DNA of 64,000 bases from Clostridium sp. CAG:343 (GCA_000431335.1 FR888061.1:1-64000), one strand, 5' to 3'. Shown: positions 36,279 to 45,954, numbered from the stretch's first letter. Program-made: numbers and translations. Notes: generated by a model not told the origin, from the sequence alone.

Positions 36279-38606
36279 TTAAACTTTATTTTCTTCTTGC
36301 TTTTTTATTAAAGCGTCATACTCAAAAACAGTAACTGTTTTTATATTTATTTCAGAAAAGTCATCTTTTTCATTTTCAAATTCAACCATTTTAAAACTTG
36401 TTTTACTTTTTAAATTTAATTGCAGCTTAGAAATATCTACTAAAATCTTTGTTGATAGGTCTTGTCCTACTGGTAAAGTCTTGTTTTGATTATCATAAAA
36501 AATACAATTTGTATAACTTATTGCATTGCTTCCTTCTTTTAAATCTATTTTATAAAAATTTATTTTATTATTTTCTTTTTTTATAGCTTCTTGTATTTCT
36601 TTTTCAGGATTAATATCAAATATATTTATTTTTCTATCATCTAAATTATTCTCTCCGATTGCTTTATATACTGGTATTTCTTCTGGTACCACTACTTTAT
36701 TCATAGCTGTTTTTAAATTAGCAATTATTTTTTCAAGTGATAATTTAAAGCCGATTTGTTTTGTATTTTTATTTATTTCTAATATATTAAATTTGTCTTT
36801 AGCCAACTCTCTGTGTTTTTTATTTTTTATCTTTGATACTTTAGTACTATCTTGAATTATTCCTCCAAATATGTCAAATTCTTCATTTTCTGATAAGGAT
36901 TTTTCCTGTATAGCTTCTTTTTTTATTTCTTTCAATGTAGTTTCTATATCTTTTGGTTGAAATTCATTAATTTTTATTTTGTTTATTATTTCTAATAAAT
37001 TAGTTGAAGTTATATATACACTATCTGTTTCATCTTTGCTAAGATTTTTTCTTTGTATTTTGTCCATCTTTTTGCCAAAATTTTCTAAATCTTCCTCATA
37101 ATCAAAAACTCTTGTTATTTTCTTTATTATATTAACTTCTTCCGCTTCTCCTTCTGGTAAAGTTGCCATTTCATCTTTGTTGCTATATTTCCAAAATTCA
37201 AATATACTTTTTTTATGGCTATCAATTTCTTCAATAAAAGCTGTTGCATTTTCAATTTTTTTCTGCATATTTTTATTTTTTAATTTTAAGCTATTTATGT
37301 CCATTATGACATTTTTCAATTCATTTTCTTTTAGTTCTATTACTTTATATAGTTCCACTAATTCTTCTATTGTATAATTTTGTTTTTTTCTTTTCTTTTT
37401 AGGTAATTCTTCATTTTCTTCATGATGTATTTCTATTTTACTTTCATCTATATTTTCTTCTTTTTTTACCTTGTTTTTATTATTTTTTTTACTATATTTA
37501 AAATAATATTTAAATTTTCCAAAAAAGGATTTTTTACATTCTAAAAATGTAGATATTTGTTTTTCTTTTGCTAGATATTCTATTTCTTGTGCAGCAATTT
37601 CTACTTTTAATTTTTCCAATTTGAGTTTATTTTCTTCTATTAAATCTTCTGCTACTTTTTGTTTTTCTTCGCCTAAATGATATTGATTACTAATCCATTC
37701 AGCTATATCTATATATTCTATTTTTTCATCTTCTAAATAAAATTCTAATTCTCCATTTTTATTAATATTAGTTTTAAAATGAAAATAATGTGGTAATTCT
37801 GTTTGTAAAATAAACATTGCTTTTAGTAATTTATATAATTGATTTGCATCTTCTTGTGTGTTTAATTTTATTTTATATGGACTTTTTATTTTATGATATA
37901 CTTCAGTTTCTCCAACTATATGTATACTTAACTTATTTCTTTTATCATATACCTCATAAATTAATGGCCAATCTTTTGTAAAAAGCCATAGGTAGTTTTC
38001 AATATCCTCAAATTCTGATTTTTTTAAATATTTATTGCTATATTCAACATTACGAATTGGTACAAATATCTTTTCATTTTTCTTTTTTTCTAATTTTTTC
38101 TTTATTAAAAAGAAAAATGTTGAATAATCAGAATCTTCTGTAGGTACTAACATAAAATATTGATTTGTATTTTCTGAATAATAAATTTGCCATAAATAAT
38201 TATTTTCATATTTTACTTTAAATGGTATTTTTTTACTCAAACTAGTTTGTTCTTTTTCTATTTCTTCTACTTCATCTATTTTAAATTGTTTTAACATACT
38301 TAAAAAAGTAGTATATTTTAAAATGTTTTCTTCATTTTCTCCATCTAAATATTGTGCCAAAGGCTTTGCTTGTTTATACTTTTCGCTAATTTCATCTAAT
38401 CTATTTGTTGGCGATAACAATATTTGAATATCTTTAACTGGTATGTACCTATATTGTTTATATTGTTTCTCTTCATAAAATTTTGGAATTCTAAATTCCA
38501 AAGGTTTATACTCTTTTAATTCTTCTGGAATATTTTCTAAATCTAATCCTATATATTCCAATTTTTCTTTTATACTATTATTTTTATCTCCAGCTTTTTT
38601 AGGCAA
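36279..38606 (-). CDS. Large orphan protein, 775 aa, with central coiled coil
   Basis: I do not recognise this protein. Residues ~1-300 look globular (LEFRIPKFYEEKQYKQYRYI, NNYLWQIYYSENTNQYFMLV). About 310-480 is a charged coiled coil broken by a basic patch (KYSKKNNKNKVKKEEN, LPKKKRKKQ). About 480-775 is mixed, with NIFDINPEKEIQEAIKK and ILVDISKLQLNLKSK near the end. It has no signal peptide or membrane helix and no nucleotide-binding motif. It may be a structural or scaffolding cytoplasmic protein. It lies 27 bases downstream of the deacetylase gene and could be co-transcribed with it. Confidence 0.6.
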   Translation of the reverse strand: MPKKAGDKNNSIKEKLEYIGLDLENIPEELKEYKPLEFRIPKFYEEKQYKQYRYIPVKDIQILLSPTNRLDEISEKYKQAKPLAQYLDGENEENILKYTTFLSMLKQFKIDEVEEIEKEQTSLSKKIPFKVKYENNYLWQIYYSENTNQYFMLVPTEDSDYSTFFFLIKKKLEKKKNEKIFVPIRNVEYSNKYLKKSEFEDIENYLWLFTKDWPLIYEVYDKRNKLSIHIVGETEVYHKIKSPYKIKLNTQEDANQLYKLLKAMFILQTELPHYFHFKTNINKNGELEFYLEDEKIEYIDIAEWISNQYHLGEEKQKVAEDLIEENKLKLEKLKVEIAAQEIEYLAKEKQISTFLECKKSFFGKFKYYFKYSKKNNKNKVKKEENIDESKIEIHHEENEELPKKKRKKQNYTIEELVELYKVIELKENELKNVIMDINSLKLKNKNMQKKIENATAFIEEIDSHKKSIFEFWKYSNKDEMATLPEGEAEEVNIIKKITRVFDYEEDLENFGKKMDKIQRKNLSKDETDSVYITSTNLLEIINKIKINEFQPKDIETTLKEIKKEAIQEKSLSENEEFDIFGGIIQDSTKVSKIKNKKHRELAKDKFNILEINKNTKQIGFKLSLEKIIANLKTAMNKVVVPEEIPVYKAIGENNLDDRKINIFDINPEKEIQEAIKKENNKINFYKIDLKEGSNAISYTNCIFYDNQNKTLPVGQDLSTKILVDISKLQLNLKSKTSFKMVEFENEKDDFSEINIKTVTVFEYDALIKKQEENKV

Positions 38607-38633
38607 TGTTTATTTCTCCCCTCTATTAATTAT

Positions 38634-39564
38634 TTATTTTATAATATCATAGAAATTTTTAAATTCATATCCTTCTTCTTTTAGTTTAGCAATGATTTGT
38701 GGTAACGCATCTGCTGTTACACTTTTAGCCGCTGCATCATGCATTAATATAACTAAACTATTTTTACTTTCCATTGTTTCTGTTAATCTTGTCATTTCAA
38801 ACTCTACTGAAAGATTATTAGTCTCAGCATCTCCTGTTAACGCATTCCAATCAACATTTACAATATTATTTTGTAATAATATTTCTTTTGCTTCTTTTTT
38901 TATCTCTGCATATTTTCCTCCAGCTAATCCTCCTGGAAATCTAAATAAATGTGAATTGTAGTCAGGTACTTCTATAGCATTTTTTACTTTATCATTACAT
39001 TCATTATATTCATCTAATACTGATTGTGGAGATGAATATATTTTAGAGTATGTATGAGAATATCCATGATTTGCTAAGTAATGTCCTTCTTCATACATTC
39101 TTTTTACAACGTCTTTCCTTGAATCAACGTTTGACCCTAATATAAAAAAGGTTGCTTTTACATTTTCTTGCTTTAATATATCTAGTATTTTTGAAGTAAC
39201 AGGAGATGGTCCATCATCAAATGTTAGAAATACCCTTTTAGTATCGGATTTATAAATAGTATCCATATTTTGTTTTCCGAATATCAGTTAGCTGTGGATT
39301 TCTTTCCTTTTTCTTTTTTTCTGTCTCTTCTTTTATTTTAGCTTGTTTTTCTTCTTCTTGATGTTTTATTGAATTCAACTGTGCTTCGTATTGTTTATAT
39401 ACTTTATATTCTTCCATTAAATTTTTAATATGGTTAATTGTTAATAATATACAGAACAACAATAAAATTAATATTACCATAATAAATATTCTTTTTTTAT
39501 CTAGTTTAGTCCTTGTATCTATTTTGTATACATCTAATTTATAATCGTTATCATCATTAACCAT
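38634..39564 (-). CDS. Membrane-anchored polysaccharide deacetylase, read through a CGG +1 frameshift
   Basis: Joined, this is a 309-aa NodB-family deacetylase, probably acting on peptidoglycan or another wall glycan. Residues ~26-44 form a membrane anchor (RIFIMVILILLLFCILLTI), followed by a coiled, charged linker. The catalytic domain has VFLTFDDGPSP (motif 1), NHGYSHTYSKI (motif 2), FRFPGG (3), DWNALTGD (4) and VILMHDAA (5). The unshifted frame stops at 39250, while the catalytic part alone would start at an ATG without a ribosome site. At 39277-39279, ACT GAT ATT CGG A, skipping the C joins QLTDI to GKQNMDTIYKSD in one protein. Confidence 0.88.
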
Positions 39565-39654
39565 TTTTTACTTCCTCTTATTTTACATTTTTCAACTTCT
39601 TTTTTTCTTTTTATATTATATACTATTTTTTATATTTTTTGTAGTAAATTTTTA

Positions 39655-39686
39655 AAAAACTCCAATAAAATTAATTGGAGTTTTTT
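39655..39686 (-). terminator. Terminator after metG
   Basis: ACTCCAAT and ATTGGAGT form a stem with T-runs on both strands, directly past the metG stop. Confidence 0.85.
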
Positions 39687-39688
39687 AT

Positions 39689-41266
39689 TTAAACTTTCAT
39701 TGTGTTTTTTATATATTCTATTTCTTCTTCAATATTTAATCTCATAAATATAGGCTCACCTTTTTTTATTACTTGAACATTATTAAGCTTATCATATTTT
39801 TTTAATAATTCCCATGTTTTTAAATCTTGATCTTTTATTCCAATCTGTCTGAAAATATTTTCTGCTGTATCATTCATAAAAGGTTTGATTAAAATTGCTA
39901 TTTTTCTTAAATTCTCAATTAAATGATACATACATGATTCTAATTTATCTTTATTTTCTTCTTCTTTTGCTAATGACCATGGCATTGTTTCGTCAATATA
40001 TTTATTTGTTCTTGAAATTAATGTCCAAATTTCTTGTAACGCATTTGCTATTTCATATTCTTGCATTTTTTCTTCAAATTTTTCAATTTGCTCTATAGTA
40101 AATTTTTCGAATTCTTCATCTACTTCATTTGGTTTACCATTATACTTAGGTACTTTTCCTTCAAAGTACTTGTTTACCATTGATACCGTTCTATTTAGTA
40201 AATTACTTAAATCATTGCATAAATCAAAATTATATCTTTCTACAAACTCCTCTGGTGTAAATACTCCATCTTGTGATACTGGTATTTCTCTTAGCAAGAA
40301 ATATTTTGTAGCATCTAAACCATATCTTTCAATTAAAGTTTCTGGATAAATTACATTTCCTTTTGATTTTGACATTTTTCCATCTTTCATCATTATCCAG
40401 TTATGTACTAGGATGGTTTTTGGAAGTGGTAAATCTAATGCCATTAAAAATATAGGCCAATAAATTAAATGAAATCTAGCAATATCTTTTCCAACTACTT
40501 GTAAATCAGCTGGCCAATATTTTTTAAATAGTTTATCATCTTCAGATAAATATCCTAAAGCTGTTAAATAATTTGTTAATGCATCTACCCATACATAAAT
40601 AACATGTTTTGGGTCTTTTAAAACTTTTATTCCCCAATCAAAAGAAGTTCTTGTTACGCATAAATCTTCTAATCCTGGTTTTATAAAGTTATTTATCATT
40701 TCATTTTTACGAAATGCTGGTTTTACAAAATCAGGATGATCTTCGTAATATTTTAAAAGTCTATCTGCATACTTTTTCATATTGAAAAAATATGATTCTT
40801 CTTTCATTAATTTTACTTCTCTACCACAGTCAGGGCATTTTCCATTTACTAATTGTGTTTCTGTAAAATATGTTTCGCATGGTACGCAATACCAACCTTC
40901 ATATTCACCTTTGTATATGTCCCCTTGTTCCATGAAATGATCAAATATCTTTTGAACTGTCTTTTCATGTTCTGAATCTGTTGTCCTTATAAAATGGTTA
41001 TAGTCTATATCCATTTTTTTCCATAATTCTTTAGCCATAGCTGCCATTTCATCGACATATTCTTTTGGCGTTTTTCCTAACTCTTTAGCTTTTTCTTCTA
41101 TTTTTTGTCCATGTTCGTCTGTTCCAGTTAGCATATAGGTATCTTCTCCTTTTAGCTTATGATATCTTTTTATGCTATCAGCTAAAACTGTTGTATATGC
41201 TGTTCCTATATGGAATCTTCCACTTGGGTAATAAATTGGTGTTGTTATATAAAATTTTTTATTCAT
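39689..41266 (-). CDS. metG: Methionyl-tRNA synthetase
   Basis: Charges tRNA-Met. The 525-aa class I enzyme has the HIGH signature as FHIGTAYTT, a zinc site (WYCVPCETYF, CPDCGREV), KMSKSKGNVIYPE, and the anticodon-binding domain. There is no C-terminal tRNA-binding OB domain, as in short MetG forms. The start at 41266 follows AGGAGG; an in-frame 17-residue extension upstream is unlikely. Confidence 0.97.
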   Translation of the reverse strand: MNKKFYITTPIYYPSGRFHIGTAYTTVLADSIKRYHKLKGEDTYMLTGTDEHGQKIEEKAKELGKTPKEYVDEMAAMAKELWKKMDIDYNHFIRTTDSEHEKTVQKIFDHFMEQGDIYKGEYEGWYCVPCETYFTETQLVNGKCPDCGREVKLMKEESYFFNMKKYADRLLKYYEDHPDFVKPAFRKNEMINNFIKPGLEDLCVTRTSFDWGIKVLKDPKHVIYVWVDALTNYLTALGYLSEDDKLFKKYWPADLQVVGKDIARFHLIYWPIFLMALDLPLPKTILVHNWIMMKDGKMSKSKGNVIYPETLIERYGLDATKYFLLREIPVSQDGVFTPEEFVERYNFDLCNDLSNLLNRTVSMVNKYFEGKVPKYNGKPNEVDEEFEKFTIEQIEKFEEKMQEYEIANALQEIWTLISRTNKYIDETMPWSLAKEEENKDKLESCMYHLIENLRKIAILIKPFMNDTAENIFRQIGIKDQDLKTWELLKKYDKLNNVQVIKKGEPIFMRLNIEEEIEYIKNTMKV

Positions 41267-41384
41267 TTTTATTTCCTCCTGTATAAAATGATTTCTTATA
41301 ATAGAAATTTTTTTCATCTCTCTTTTTTTTCTTAAAATATATTATCATAAAAGCTTATAAATATCAATACAAATATGTATAAAA

Positions 41385-41443
41385 GGTTGAACTTAACTAA
41401 TTCCTAACTTCAGGAAAAATAGTTTAAATTCAACCATTTTTTT
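41385..41443 (-). terminator. Terminator after the P-type ATPase
   Basis: GGTTGAA and TTCAACC arms enclose an inner TTCCT/AGGAA stem; on the plus side a T-run follows, on the minus side TTTT. A branched hairpin. Confidence 0.55.
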
Positions 41444-41445
41444 AT

Positions 41446-44172
41446 TTATTCATCTTTTATTGTATTAATTTTTAATAATTTGAATATCTCAACTATTGCT
41501 AATGGTGCTAATATTAATAAAATTAATTCCACTATATTTTGAGTCGGTAATACTGGAATACTAAAAATTTCTCTTAAAACTGGTATTGCTAATATTACAA
41601 GCATTAGGGCTGCAGATGCTATTATAGCCCATATTAATTTGCTATTATTAAATACTTTTGCTTTAAAGATTGATTTTTTGTTATCCCTAATATTGAATAC
41701 ATGCACTAATTCAGACATAGCAAGTGTTACAAAAGCCATTGTTTGACCTACTTCTATTTTTGTTTCATCTAATGAAAGTCCTTCTATTGGAGTTGTTGTA
41801 GATAAGCCTACCATAAAAGCTACTAATGTTAATATTCCTATCATTGCACCTTGGTAAATAACTCTCCATGTCATTCCTTTGGTAAATACTCCTTGGTTTG
41901 GCTTTGCTGGTTTTCTTTTCATTATATCTGAATTTGCTGGATCAAATGCTAATGCTAATGCTGGTAAAGAATCTGTTACTAAATTTATCCATAAAATATG
42001 AATTGGTAATAATATTTCTAAATTTGAAATATCTGTTATTCCAAACCATTTCGCAAATAATGGTGTACACAATGTTGCTAGTAATAAAACTATTATTTCT
42101 CCTACATTACTTGAGAGTAAAAATTGTATTACTTTTAATATATTATCATAAATTCTTCTTCCTTCTTCTACTGCTGACACGATTGTTGCAAAATTATCGT
42201 CTGTTAAGATAACTTCTGCCGCTTCTTTTGCAACGTCTGTTCCAACAACTCCCATTGCACATCCTATATCTGCTGTTTTTAATGCTGGACTATCGTTTAC
42301 TCCATCTCCTGTCATTGCAACTATTTCGCCATTTTTTTGCCATGCTTTTACTATTCTAACTTTATGTTCTGGTGATACTCTTGCATATACAGAATAATGT
42401 CTAACATTTTTTTGTAAATCTTCATCTGACATTTTTTCTAGTTCTAATCCTGTTAAAGCTTCATCTTCGTCTTCTAAAATTCCTAATTTTTTAGCAATTG
42501 CTGTTGCAGTAATTTTGTGGTCTCCTGTAATCATAACTGTTTTTATTCCTGCTGTTTTACATTTTTCTACTGCTTTTTTTGCTTCTTCTCTAGGTGGATC
42601 TATCATCCCAACCATTCCTATAAATGTTAAATCTTCTTCTATATTCTCCAATTCAGTTTTGGTTGGTTTATGATCTATTTCTTTGTATGCACATGCTAAT
42701 ACTCTTAATGCCTCTTTAGCCATTTTCTCATTATTTTTGCTTATTACTTCTGAATAATTGTCTAAGTCCTGTTTTATTTCTTCGTTTTCCAAATAAGTTT
42801 TACATCTTTTTAGTAACTCATCTACTCCACCTTTAGTATATACAATATATTTTCCATTTACTTCATTTACTGTTGTCATAAGTTTTCTATCTGAGTCAAA
42901 TGGAACTTCTTCTATACGTGGCATCCTATCATAAATTGATGGATCAAAATCTAATTTAAAAGCCATATCAACTAGTGCTGTTTCTGTTGGATCCCCTGTT
43001 AATGTTCCGTCATTTGAAATTTTTGTATCATTACATAGCATATTAGCATATACTAATTTTTTTATATCTTCATTTGTTGCATCTTTCTTAAACTCTTCTA
43101 AATCTTTTGTTTGGCTATTAATAAAAATTTTCTCAACTGTCATTTTATTTTGTGTTAAAGTTCCTGTTTTATCTGAACATATAACAGTTGCACTTCCTAA
43201 AGTTTCAACCGCTGGAAGCCTTTTTACAATAGCATTTTTCTTAACCATTTTTTGAACTCCAATTGCAAGTACTATTGTAGATACTGCTACTAATCCTTCT
43301 GGAATAGCCGCTACTGCTAGGCTTACTGCTGTCATAAACATATGAATTGGTTCTTTTCCTTGTATTAATCCTATTATAAATATAAATACACAAATCGCTA
43401 ATGCTACTATTCCTAGTGTCTTTCCTAGTTTGTTTAATTTTTCTTGAAGAGGTGTTGTTTGTTCTTCCGCTAACTCTAACATTCCTGCTATTTTTCCTAC
43501 TTCTGTCGTCATTCCTGTTTCTACTACTATACCTTTTCCTCTACCATAAGTTATTAAACTTGATGAAAATAGCATATTTAACCTATCACCCAAGCCAACT
43601 TCTGCATCTTCAATTATTTCAATATTTTTTTCAACTGGAACAGATTCTCCAGTAAGTGATGCTTCTTGTGATTTTAAATTAACAGCTTCTATAATTCTTA
43701 CATCTGCTGGTACATAGTCTCCTGTATCTAATACTATAATGTCTCCTGGTACCAATTCTTTTGCTGGTACTACTATTATTTCTCCATTTCTAATTACTTT
43801 TGAAGCATGATCTGTCAATTTTTGTAATGCTTCTAGTGATTTTTCTGCTTTTGATTCTTGTGTTACTCCTATAATTGCATTTACAATAACAACTATTAAA
43901 ATAATAATTGTATCTGTTATTCCTTCCCCTTCTGCAACTCCTACTGCTCCTGATACAATTGCTGCAATAATTAGAACAATAATTGAAAAATCTTTAAATT
44001 GATCTAAAAATCTTTGTATCATTGGCTTTTTTTTCTTTGCTTTTAATTGATTATATCCATATTGTTCTTGCCTTTTTTTAACTTCTTCTGTTGTTAACCC
44101 TTTTTCTAGATTTGTGTTTAAGTCTTTTTCAACTTCTTCAATTTTTTTGTTGAACCAATTGTTTTTTTTCAC
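41446..44172 (-). CDS. Calcium-type P-type cation-transporting ATPase
   Basis: A 908-aa P2-type ATPase, likely exporting Ca2+. Order: N-terminal cation ATPase domain, TGES (ASLTGESVPVEKN), PEGL in M4 (AAIPEGLVAV), phosphorylation site CSDKTGTLTQNKM, nucleotide-binding KGGVDELL, hinge MTGDGVNDSPALK, and six C-terminal membrane helices including LWINLVTDSLPALALAFDP. This set is that of SERCA/PMCA-like bacterial pumps. The start is a GTG, with AAGGAGTGG upstream. Calcium specificity is by family similarity. Confidence 0.93.
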   Translation of the reverse strand: MKKNNWFNKKIEEVEKDLNTNLEKGLTTEEVKKRQEQYGYNQLKAKKKKPMIQRFLDQFKDFSIIVLIIAAIVSGAVGVAEGEGITDTIIILIVVIVNAIIGVTQESKAEKSLEALQKLTDHASKVIRNGEIIVVPAKELVPGDIIVLDTGDYVPADVRIIEAVNLKSQEASLTGESVPVEKNIEIIEDAEVGLGDRLNMLFSSSLITYGRGKGIVVETGMTTEVGKIAGMLELAEEQTTPLQEKLNKLGKTLGIVALAICVFIFIIGLIQGKEPIHMFMTAVSLAVAAIPEGLVAVSTIVLAIGVQKMVKKNAIVKRLPAVETLGSATVICSDKTGTLTQNKMTVEKIFINSQTKDLEEFKKDATNEDIKKLVYANMLCNDTKISNDGTLTGDPTETALVDMAFKLDFDPSIYDRMPRIEEVPFDSDRKLMTTVNEVNGKYIVYTKGGVDELLKRCKTYLENEEIKQDLDNYSEVISKNNEKMAKEALRVLACAYKEIDHKPTKTELENIEEDLTFIGMVGMIDPPREEAKKAVEKCKTAGIKTVMITGDHKITATAIAKKLGILEDEDEALTGLELEKMSDEDLQKNVRHYSVYARVSPEHKVRIVKAWQKNGEIVAMTGDGVNDSPALKTADIGCAMGVVGTDVAKEAAEVILTDDNFATIVSAVEEGRRIYDNILKVIQFLLSSNVGEIIVLLLATLCTPLFAKWFGITDISNLEILLPIHILWINLVTDSLPALALAFDPANSDIMKRKPAKPNQGVFTKGMTWRVIYQGAMIGILTLVAFMVGLSTTTPIEGLSLDETKIEVGQTMAFVTLAMSELVHVFNIRDNKKSIFKAKVFNNSKLIWAIIASAALMLVILAIPVLREIFSIPVLPTQNIVELILLILAPLAIVEIFKLLKINTIKDE

Positions 44173-44255
44173 TTCTTTACCACTCCTTGTCTTATTATTT
44201 TTTACATATTAATAAAAATTATTAATTAAACTTATAAATTAAGTGTACTATAATG

Positions 44256-44299
44256 CAAAAAAAACTTTTAAAAGGAAATTAATATTTCCTCTTAAAAGT
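44256..44299 (-). terminator. Terminator after tRNA-Glu transcript
   Basis: ACTTTTAAAAGGAAAT pairs with ATTTCCTCTTAAAAGT (one mismatch); on the minus strand eight Ts follow. Confidence 0.85.
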
Positions 44300-44385
44300 C
44301 TCGCTTACTATTTATAGCTTACTAACCAGATACTTTCGTATCGCGACTGTTGATTAGTAATAAAAAGCTACTCCCTTTTAATTAT
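44300..44385 (-). ncRNA. Possible structured RNA between tRNA-Glu and its terminator
   Basis: On the minus strand GATACGAAAGTATC forms a hairpin with a GAAA tetraloop. An outer stem TTACTAA/TTAGTAA encloses it, extended by AGCT at both ends. The structure lies after the tRNA 3' end and before the terminator, so it should be co-transcribed. It could be a trailer or a small RNA. No known family recognised. Confidence 0.35.
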
Positions 44386-44395
44386 TATAATTTTT

Positions 44396-44470
44396 TGGTG
44401 ACCCCTACGGGAATCGAACCCATGATTCCACCTTGAGAGGGTGGCGTCTTAACCGCTTGACCAAGGGGCC
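44396..44470 (-). tRNA. tRNA-Glu (anticodon CTC)
   Basis: The minus strand reads GGCCCCTTGGTCAAGCGGTT ... ending AGGGGTCACCA with encoded CCA. Acceptor GGCCCCT/AGGGGTC, T-arm GGGTTCGATTCCC, and anticodon stem CCACC/GGTGG around loop CTCTCAA give anticodon CTC, reading GAG. A TTC isoacceptor must lie elsewhere. Confidence 0.93.
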
Positions 44471-44495
44471 AAAAAATGCTTTTTAGCACTTTCTA

Positions 44496-44524
44496 TTTAT
44501 ATCATTTTTTTCTTATTTCGTCAA
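44496..44524 (-). promoter_or_regulatory. tRNA-Glu promoter
   Basis: On the minus strand TTGACG (44519-44524), a 17-base spacer and TATAAA (44496-44501). Confidence 0.75.
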
Positions 44525-44562
44525 GAGCAAATTAATCTTATTTTTCTGTATTTAAATCTTTT

Positions 44563-45034
44563 AGTTATAGTTCAGTAATAAATAATTATAATGTCCAAGC
44601 TTTGGCTCTCCCTATAATACTTAAATTTTATTTAATGACGTTTGATTGGAATGAAAAATAGAAAATTTTTTACAAGAAAATGAGTAATGTTCACGGGCAA
44701 AATTATTATTATATGAATTTAAACTTTTCTCAGTTCAATACATAATCTAAGAATTTCTAAAATAATTTAATGGCACCCTTTCACTTAGTCCGAGCTAAAG
44801 CTCGACGCGAACATTTTCCATTAAATTATCTAAGAAATTCTAAGATTATGTATTGATCTGAGAAAAGTTTAAATTTATATAATAATAATTTTGCCCGTGA
44901 ACATTACTCATTTTCTTGTAAAAAATTTTCTATTTTTCATTCCAATCAAACGTCATTAAATAAAATTCAAGTGTTATAGTAAGAGTCAAAGCTTGGATAT
45001 CATAATTGTTTCTTACTGAGTTATAATAAACGAC
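44563..45034. repeat. MITE-like element: ~215-bp inverted arms around a short loop
   Basis: The left arm (~44563-44777) and right arm (~44817-45034) are near-perfect reverse complements. Shared blocks include ATTTAATGACGTTTGATTGG, GAGTAATGTTCACGGGCAAA and CTTTTCTCAG. The ~40-base centre contains its own small hairpin, CGAGCT-AA-AGCTCG. There is no open reading frame. The ends (TCCAAGCTTTGGCTCT) recur at 1-45 and 51211-51265. A non-autonomous transposon is the likely interpretation. This accounts for most of the gene-free stretch between tRNA-Glu and the gene at 45105. Confidence 0.8.
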
Positions 45035-45104
45035 TCTAATATTTTTAAAAATATTGTTGAAATAAATTAGATATAATGATAATATGAATATAGAGGTGTT
45101 GAAT

Positions 45105-45851
45105 GTGAAAAAAGAAAAAAAAGAAAATAAGACAAAGTATTTAGTTTTATTAATGATTGCTATACTTATTATAATAGTAATAATTTTAGTAAGTATTGCT
45201 ATAAATAATAATATGAAAAATCAATCAAATAGTATTAGATATCAAAATCAAAATTCGCATACTTCGGGAAATAATGGCGGGTTCGTTGTGACAGATATTG
45301 TTAAAAAACCAATTATATATATTTATCCAATTGAAAAGATGGACGTAGAAGTGAAGTTGGGTAATCCACAATATTTATCATGTACATATCCAAAATATAA
45401 AAATGGCTGGTCTGTCACAGCCGATGTTGATGGAACACTAGTTGATAAAAATACAGAAAAAAATTTATATGCATTATATTGGGAAGGTAAAGAGGTTCCT
45501 AAAAATATAAATCTAAAAGAAGGTTTTTGTGTAAAAGGTAAAGATACTGCAACTTTTCTGGAAGAAAAATTATCTCTATTAGGTTTAAGTGATAAAGAGG
45601 CAGAAGAATTTATTATATATTGGCTTCCAAAAATGGAGGAAAATAATTATAACTATATAAGATTTGAGACAAAAGAAGAACAAGATAAATCAATGCCATT
45701 GGAAATAACACCAAAGCCAGACAATTTAATCAGAGTAATGATGGACTGGAAAGGTCTAGATGAAAAGATAGAAGTTCAAGAACAAAATTTAGAAACACCA
45801 ATAAGAGAAGGCTATACAGTTGTTGAGTGGGGTGGAACAGAAATTAAATAA
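45105..45851 (+). CDS. Membrane-anchored extracellular protein, 248 aa
   Basis: It has a charged N-terminus, one membrane helix (YLVLLMIAILIIIVIILVSI), a Ser/Asn linker, and a conserved extracellular domain that begins KKPIIYIYPIEKMDVEVKLG. The domain continues with CTYPKYKNGWSVTADVDGTL, YALYWEGKEVP and MMDWKGLDEKIEVQ. I have the impression that such domains occur in other gut Firmicutes proteins, with unknown function. The GTG at 45105 is preferred because AGAGGTG lies six bases upstream; a frame from an ATG at 45084 exists without a ribosome site. Confidence 0.65.
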   Translation: MKKEKKENKTKYLVLLMIAILIIIVIILVSIAINNNMKNQSNSIRYQNQNSHTSGNNGGFVVTDIVKKPIIYIYPIEKMDVEVKLGNPQYLSCTYPKYKNGWSVTADVDGTLVDKNTEKNLYALYWEGKEVPKNINLKEGFCVKGKDTATFLEEKLSLLGLSDKEAEEFIIYWLPKMEENNYNYIRFETKEEQDKSMPLEITPKPDNLIRVMMDWKGLDEKIEVQEQNLETPIREGYTVVEWGGTEIK

Positions 45852-45884
45852 ATTTTAAAAATTATCAAGAATTAAAATTTAATG

Positions 45885-45924
45885 CAAAAAAATGTTTGAC
45901 ATTTTTTTGTTTGTATGATATTAT
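45885..45924 (+). promoter_or_regulatory. lexA promoter with a 25-bp palindrome over the -35
   Basis: TTGACA (45896-45901), 17 bases, TATTAT (45919-45924) form a strong promoter. CAAAAAAATGT (45885-45895) and ACATTTTTTTG (45899-45909) are perfect inverted arms around TTG, so the -35 lies inside the palindrome. A self-repressing site is plausible, but it is not the usual GAAC-N4-GTTC box. Confidence 0.7.
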
Positions 45925-45954
45925 ATGTGCAAATAAAAAATGGGAGTGAAGAAT

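Noticed and set aside
44300..44385. A second, degenerate tRNA after tRNA-Glu
   Set aside because: It has a nested hairpin but no acceptor, D- or T-arm consensus.
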